From Microbacterium sp. AG238 (GTDB taxonomy: Bacteria > Actinomycetota > Actinomycetes > Actinomycetales > Microbacteriaceae), in NCBI RefSeq assembly GCF_003610405.1, contig NZ_RAQC01000001.1, positions 2,356,001-2,420,000 on the forward strand: DNA of 64,000 nucleotides, read 5' to 3'. The position numbers and the translations under genes were made by a program. Positions 58,860 through 64,000 of this stretch are shown piece after piece (the first letter of the stretch is position 1; every line of letters begins with the position of its first letter). The notes below the pieces were generated by a model. That model did not search any database, was not told where the DNA came from, and saw nothing but the letters and a program-made list of their open reading frames with translations.

Positions 58860-59164
58860 GTTCCACATTCCGACGGGTGCCCAGCATCCCGGATCACTGT
58901 CACGACAGTGCATAGGCGGCGCGAAGCGCAGAGTCCTAGGCCACGGGCAGATGAACATCGAACCCCACACCGACCTGGAGACAGGATGCGCGCCTGCGCG
59001 CACGGTGCGGAACCGCGGGGAGACTCGCGGGTTTGACATCAGAACAGTGGTGCAGCATCACCGCCCCGGCGGTGAGAAGTGCCCGGCGCAGACCGCGCCA
59101 CCGGGCGTCCAATGCGCTCGCGACCAGCGAGACGTAAGACGCGATAAAGAGAGTGAGCAGACAA
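58860..59164 (+). promoter_or_regulatory. 5' leader of the S10 operon
   Basis: About 305 nt without a credible gene. Contains a perfect hairpin CACTGT-CACG-ACAGTG (58895-58910). The leader is long enough for ribosomal-protein (for example L4-type) autoregulation, but no known structure can be assigned by eye. Confidence 0.5.
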
Positions 59165-59473
59165 ATGGCGGGACAGAAGATCCGCATTCGCCTGAAGTCG
59201 TACGACCACGAGGTCATCGACACCTCGGCACGCAAGATCGTCGACACCGTGACCCGTGCGGGCGCGACTGTCGTCGGACCCGTGCCGCTGCCGACCGAGA
59301 AGAACGTCGTGTGCGTCATCCGGTCGCCCCACAAGTACAAGGACAGCCGCGAGCACTTCGAGATGCGCACCCACAAGCGTCTGATCGACATCGTCGACCC
59401 GACGCCGAAGGCTGTCGACTCGCTCATGCGACTCGACCTCCCGGCCGACGTCAACATCGAGATCAAGCTCTGA
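59165..59473 (+). CDS. rpsJ: 30S ribosomal protein S10
   Basis: 102 residues starting [19 protein letters not shown]. The in-frame GTG at 59153 adds SRQ and is rejected in favour of the conserved MAGQK start. Assembly of the 30S head; also NusE in antitermination. Confidence 0.98.
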   Translation: MAGQKIRIRLKSYDHEVIDTSARKIVDTVTRAGATVVGPVPLPTEKNVVCVIRSPHKYKDSREHFEMRTHKRLIDIVDPTPKAVDSLMRLDLPADVNIEIKL

Positions 59474-59481
59474 GGTTCGAC

Positions 59482-60141
59482 ATGGCTGACATCAACTCCA
59501 AGGTTTCCAAGGGCCTCCTCGGCACCAAGCTCGGCATGACCCAGGTCTGGAACGAGCAGGGCAAGCTCGTCCCCGTCACGGTCATCGAGATCGCGCCGAA
59601 CGTGGTCACCCAGGTCCGTACGCCCGAGAAGGACGGCTACTCGGCCGTTCAGATCGCTGCCGGCCAGATCGACCCCCGCAAGGTCAACAAGCCCCTCACG
59701 GCCCACTTCGAGGCCGCCGGCGTGACCCCCCGTCGCCACCTCACCGAGGTGCGCACGGCGGATGCCGCTGACTACTCACTCGGTCAGGAGCTCACCGCCG
59801 GTGACACGTTCGAGGCCGGCCAGCTGGTCGACGTCGTCGGCACCAGCAAGGGCAAAGGCACCGCGGGTGTCATGAAGCGCCACAACTTCAAGGGCGTCTC
59901 GGCCTCGCACGGTGCGCACCGCAACCACCGCAAGCCCGGTTCCATCGGTGCCTCGTCGACGCCCAGCCGCGTCTTCAAGGGCATGCGCATGGCCGGCCGC
60001 ATGGGTGGCGAGCGCGTGACCGTCCTCAACCTCACGGTGCACGCCGTCGACGCCGAGAAGGGTCTGCTGCTCGTCAAGGGCGCCGTCCCCGGTGCACGCG
60101 GCCGCATCGTCTACGTCCGCAACGCTGTGAAGGGTGCCTGA
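59482..60141 (+). CDS. rplC: 50S ribosomal protein L3
   Basis: 219 residues. [25 protein letters not shown], then the extended loop with [23 protein letters not shown] (glycine/histidine-rich, near the peptidyl-transferase centre) and [13 protein letters not shown]. Confidence 0.98.
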   Translation: MADINSKVSKGLLGTKLGMTQVWNEQGKLVPVTVIEIAPNVVTQVRTPEKDGYSAVQIAAGQIDPRKVNKPLTAHFEAAGVTPRRHLTEVRTADAADYSLGQELTAGDTFEAGQLVDVVGTSKGKGTAGVMKRHNFKGVSASHGAHRNHRKPGSIGASSTPSRVFKGMRMAGRMGGERVTVLNLTVHAVDAEKGLLLVKGAVPGARGRIVYVRNAVKGA

Positions 60142-60143
60142 TC

Positions 60144-60806
60144 ATGGCTGACTCGACTCTCGCGCTCGACGTCCGGAGCGCTTCCGGCAAGAAGGCCGGC
60201 TCCGTGGAGCTGCCCGCCGCGCTCTTCGACGTCAAGACCAACGTTCCCCTCATCCACCAGGTCGTCGTCGCGCAGCTCGCGGCGGCTCGCCAGGGCACCC
60301 ACTCGACCAAGCGTCGCGGTGAGGTCTCGGGCGCCGGCCGCAAGCCCTTCAAGCAGAAGGGCACGGGTAACGCCCGTCAGGGCTCGATCCGCGCGCCGCA
60401 CATGACCGGTGGTGGCATCGTGCACGGCCCCAAGCCGCGCAACTACTCGCAGCGCACCCCCAAGAAGATGGTCGCCGCCGCACTCCTCGGAGCGCTCAGC
60501 GACCGTGCTCGCGGCCAGCGTCTGCACATCATCGACTCGTTCGGTGTCGAGGGCGCGCCCTCGACCAAGGCCGCAGCCGCCGTGCTGACCGGTCTCGGCG
60601 CCACGAAGAACGTCCTCGTGGTCATCGAGCGCGGTGACGAGATCACCGTCAAGAGCGTGCGCAACCTCGCGTACGTCCACGTGCTGACGTTCGACCAGCT
60701 CAACGCCTACGACGTGCTCGTCTCGGACGACCTCGTCTTCACCAAGGCCGCCTACGACGCGTTCGTCGCGTCCAAGGCCGGCGCCACCGAGGAGGTCTCG
60801 GCATGA
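60144..60806 (+). CDS. rplD: 50S ribosomal protein L4
   Basis: 220 residues. [55 protein letters not shown] is the loop reaching the exit tunnel and macrolide-site vicinity, sensitive-type sequence. Ends overlapping rplW by 4 bp. Confidence 0.98.
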   Translation: MADSTLALDVRSASGKKAGSVELPAALFDVKTNVPLIHQVVVAQLAAARQGTHSTKRRGEVSGAGRKPFKQKGTGNARQGSIRAPHMTGGGIVHGPKPRNYSQRTPKKMVAAALLGALSDRARGQRLHIIDSFGVEGAPSTKAAAAVLTGLGATKNVLVVIERGDEITVKSVRNLAYVHVLTFDQLNAYDVLVSDDLVFTKAAYDAFVASKAGATEEVSA

Positions 60807-61102
60807 CCGCCGTCAACAAGGACCCGCGCGACATCATCCTGAAGCCGGTCGTCTCCGAGAAGAGCTACGGGCTCATCGACGAGGGCAAGTACACGTTCCT
60901 CGTGGACCCCCGCGCTTCGAAGACCGAGATCAAGCTCGCGATCGAGAAGATCTTCGGTGTCAAGGTCGCCGCGGTCAACACGCTCAACCGCGCGGGCAAG
61001 TCCCGTCGCACCCGCTTCGGCACCGGCAAGCGCAAGGACACCAAGCGCGCCATCGTCACCCTGAAGTCGGGCACCATCGACATCTTCACGGCAGTCGGCT
61101 GA
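60803..61102 (+). CDS. rplW: 50S ribosomal protein L23
   Basis: 99 residues. [64 protein letters not shown]. Tunnel-exit docking site for trigger factor and SRP. Confidence 0.98.
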   Translation: MTAVNKDPRDIILKPVVSEKSYGLIDEGKYTFLVDPRASKTEIKLAIEKIFGVKVAAVNTLNRAGKSRRTRFGTGKRKDTKRAIVTLKSGTIDIFTAVG

Positions 61103-61126
61103 CGGTCGGGATAGAGGACAACGAAC

Positions 61127-61966
<840 letters not shown>

Positions 61967-61978
61967 GAGTAGAGGAAG

Positions 61979-62260
61979 ATGCCTCGCAGCCTGAAGAAGG
62001 GCCCCTTCGTCGACGAGCACCTGCTTCGCAAGGTGGTCGCGCAGAACGAAGCCGGCTCCAAGAACGTCATCAAGACCTGGTCGCGCCGTTCGATGATCAT
62101 CCCGGCCATGCTCGGCCACACGATCGCCGTGCACGACGGACGCAAGCACATCCCTGTGTTCGTGTCCGAGACCATGGTCGGCCACAAGCTGGGCGAATTC
62201 GCGCCCACCCGCACCTTCCGCGGCCACGTGAAGGACGACAAGAAGGGCCGCCGCCGCTGA
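61979..62260 (+). CDS. rpsS: 30S ribosomal protein S19
   Basis: 93 residues. [19 protein letters not shown] ... [23 protein letters not shown]. Standard length. Confidence 0.98.
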   Translation: MPRSLKKGPFVDEHLLRKVVAQNEAGSKNVIKTWSRRSMIIPAMLGHTIAVHDGRKHIPVFVSETMVGHKLGEFAPTRTFRGHVKDDKKGRRR

Positions 62261-62298
62261 CGCGGGGGCAGTTCCAGAGAGGACAGAGGAGGAGAGAC

Positions 62299-62697
62299 AT
62301 GGTGGAATCCACCGCGCGCGTGAAGCACATCCGCGTGACCCCTCAGAAGGCTCGTCGTGTCGTCGCGCTCATCAAGGGCAAGCAGGCTCAGGAGGCACTC
62401 GCCATCCTGAAGTTCGCCCCCCAGAGCGCCAGCGAGCCGATTTACAAGCTCGTCGCCTCGGCGGTCGCGAACGCTCGCGTCAAGGCCGACAAGGACAACG
62501 AGTTCCTGGACGATGCAGACCTGTACGTGAAGAACGCGTACGTCGACGAGGGCACGACGCTCAAGCGTTTCCAGCCCCGCGCCCAGGGTCGTGCCTTCCA
62601 GATCAAGAAGCGCACGAGCCACATCACGGTCGTGCTGTCGACGCCGGAGAACGCGGATGCCGCGGCCGCCGGTACGAGCAAGAAGGCGAGCAAGTAA
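62299..62697 (+). CDS. rplV: 50S ribosomal protein L22
   Basis: 132 residues. [34 protein letters not shown] ... [23 protein letters not shown]; the beta-hairpin lines the exit tunnel. Ala/Lys tail. Stop overlaps rpsC ATG by 1 bp. Confidence 0.98.
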   Translation: MVESTARVKHIRVTPQKARRVVALIKGKQAQEALAILKFAPQSASEPIYKLVASAVANARVKADKDNEFLDDADLYVKNAYVDEGTTLKRFQPRAQGRAFQIKKRTSHITVVLSTPENADAAAAGTSKKASK

Positions 62698-63455
62698 TGG
62701 GACAGAAAGTCAACCCGTACGGCTTCCGCCTCGGCATCACCACGGACCACGTGTCGCGTTGGTTCTCGGACTCGACCAAGCCGGGCCAGCGTTACGCCGA
62801 CTACGTCGCCGAGGACATCAAGATCCGTCGTCTGCTGACCACGTCGCTCGACCGCGCCGGCGTCAGCAACATCGAGATCGAGCGCACCCGTGACCGCGTC
62901 CGCGTCGACATCCACACCGCCCGCCCGGGCATCGTGATCGGTCGCCGTGGCGCCGAGGCCGAGCGCATCCGCGCCGACCTCGAGAAGCTCACCGGCAAGC
63001 AGATCCAGCTCAACATCCTCGAGGTCAAGAACCCCGAGGCCGACGCCCAGCTCGTCGCGCAGGGCATCGCCGAGCAGCTCTCGGCTCGTGTGGCGTTCCG
63101 CCGCGCGATGCGCAAGGGTCTGCAGGGCGCTCAGCGCGCCGGCGCCAAGGGCATCCGGATCCAGGTCTCGGGCCGCCTCGGCGGCGCGGAGATGAGCCGC
63201 TCGGAGTTCTACCGCGAGGGCCGCGTGCCCCTGCACACGCTCCGCGCGAACATCGACTACGGCTTCTACGAGGCCAAGACCACCTTCGGCCGCATCGGCG
63301 TGAAGGTCTGGATCTACAAGGGCGACCTGACGGCCAAGGAGCTCGCTCGCGAGCAGGCCAACGCGCCGAAGACCTCGCGCGGTCGCGACGACCGCGGTGA
63401 CCGCCGTCGTGGTCCCCGCAACGAGGCCCCCGTGGCAGAAGGAGCGTCGGCCTGA
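62697..63455 (+). CDS. rpsC: 30S ribosomal protein S3
   Basis: 252 residues. KH domain [31 protein letters not shown]-terminal half [22 protein letters not shown], then an Arg/Asp-rich tail. Entry of the mRNA tunnel. Confidence 0.98.
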   Translation: MGQKVNPYGFRLGITTDHVSRWFSDSTKPGQRYADYVAEDIKIRRLLTTSLDRAGVSNIEIERTRDRVRVDIHTARPGIVIGRRGAEAERIRADLEKLTGKQIQLNILEVKNPEADAQLVAQGIAEQLSARVAFRRAMRKGLQGAQRAGAKGIRIQVSGRLGGAEMSRSEFYREGRVPLHTLRANIDYGFYEAKTTFGRIGVKVWIYKGDLTAKELAREQANAPKTSRGRDDRGDRRRGPRNEAPVAEGASA

Positions 63456-63874
63456 TGCTTATCCCCCGTAAGGTCAAGTACCGCAAGCAGCACCACCCCA
63501 AGCGCGATGGCCAGGCCACCGGCGGCACGAAGGTCTCCTTCGGCGAGTTCGGCATCCAGGCACTCACGCCCGCTTATGTGACCAACCGTCAGATCGAGTC
63601 CGCTCGTATCGCCATGACGCGTCACATCAAGCGTGGCGGCAAGGTGTGGATCAACGTCTACCCCGACCGTCCGCTCACCAAGAAGCCCGCCGAGACCCGC
63701 ATGGGTTCGGGTAAGGGCTCGCCGGAGTGGTGGGTCGCCAACGTCAAGCCGGGTCGCGTCCTCTTCGAGGTCGCCGGAGTCAACGAGGAGCTCGCTCGCG
63801 AGGCCCTGACCCGTGCCATTCACAAGCTGCCGCTTAAGGCACGCATCATCAAGCGCGAGGAGGGCGACGCGTAA
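63455..63874 (+). CDS. rplP: 50S ribosomal protein L16
   Basis: 139 residues. [37 protein letters not shown], then [24 protein letters not shown]. Standard length; 1-bp overlaps on both sides. Confidence 0.98.
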   Translation: MLIPRKVKYRKQHHPKRDGQATGGTKVSFGEFGIQALTPAYVTNRQIESARIAMTRHIKRGGKVWINVYPDRPLTKKPAETRMGSGKGSPEWWVANVKPGRVLFEVAGVNEELAREALTRAIHKLPLKARIIKREEGDA

Positions 63875-64000
63875 TGGCTGTCGGCACCAAGACGCTCGCC
63901 CCGAGCGAGCTCGACACGTTCGAAGACCAGCGCCTCGTCGAGGAGCTGCGCAAGGCCAAGGAAGAGCTGTTCAACCTGCGCTTCCAGTCGGCCACCGGCC
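63874..64000 (+). CDS. rpmC: 50S ribosomal protein L29 (partial)
   Basis: The first 42 codons are present: [41 protein letters not shown]. The gene runs off the right edge; rpsQ would be expected next. Confidence 0.95.
   Translation, partial: MAVGTKTLAPSELDTFEDQRLVEELRKAKEELFNLRFQSATG

Noticed and set aside
59153..59164. GTG at 59153 as rpsJ start
   Set aside because: The conserved S10 N-terminus begins at MAGQK, and the upstream codons add nothing conserved.

Overview
The window is high-GC actinobacterial chromosome. Coding sequence is dominated by GAC, GCC, GGC and CTC codons, genes lie tightly packed on both strands, and RpoB, RpoC, EF-G, EF-Tu and the S10-operon proteins are clearly actinobacterial. 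The gene set (DUF6421 protein, DUF4916 NUDIX, Lhr/Nei2 pair, split transketolase, fused PxpBC, FHA protein upstream of the str operon) best fits Microbacteriaceae, probably Microbacterium. That is inference from gene content; no 16S is present. There is no insertion sequence, phage, CRISPR array or tRNA that I can see.

Layout. 1-11.7 kb: an amidotransferase-like 5' end, a small protein, a helix-turn-helix-less LysR-type substrate-binding protein, a hexapeptide-repeat protein, a YitT membrane protein, the Lhr helicase/Nei2 glycosylase DNA-repair operon, an ABC-F ATPase, an esterase and a DUF4916 NUDIX protein. 11.7-18 kb: M3 peptidase, a WYL regulator divergent from a VOC protein, low-specificity threonine aldolase and a DUF6421 protein. 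18-20.1 kb: a split transketolase behind a near-canonical SoxR box, with soxR convergent just downstream. 20.3-25.6 kb: a lipid-kinase-like protein, then a NarL-type two-component system and an ABC/FtsX export pair. 25.6-29.4 kb: GNAT, SRPBCC, ComB-like, SprT-like, TPR and spermidine-synthase-like genes. 29.6-35 kb: an oligopeptide/dipeptide ABC transporter (binding protein, two permeases, and a fused double ATPase on the other strand). 35.5-39.5 kb: 5-oxoprolinase genes pxpA and fused pxpBC, then two paralogous lipoproteins.

From 39.7 kb the window is conserved informational core: rpoB-rpoC, a spacer cluster of envelope and FHA proteins, the str operon (rpsL-rpsG-fusA-tuf), an orphan MT0933-like antitoxin and an AbiEi-domain gene bracketed by two copies of a palindromic element, and then the S10 operon (rpsJ, rplC, rplD, rplW, rplB, rpsS, rplV, rpsC, rplP, rpmC) running off the right edge.

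Three regulatory patterns stand out. About twenty housekeeping and accessory genes have a TANNNT-type -10 hexamer only 6-8 nt before the start codon, so they are probably leaderless; this fixes many start sites. Three or four of these promoters share a TGTCAAG element at one fixed distance. Two palindromic repeat families occur: one copy of the first has gone in frame into the ABC-F gene, and the second flanks the AbiEi-domain gene. The best candidate for an under-described system is the redox-controlled transketolase (SoxR box, tktA', tktB', soxR).
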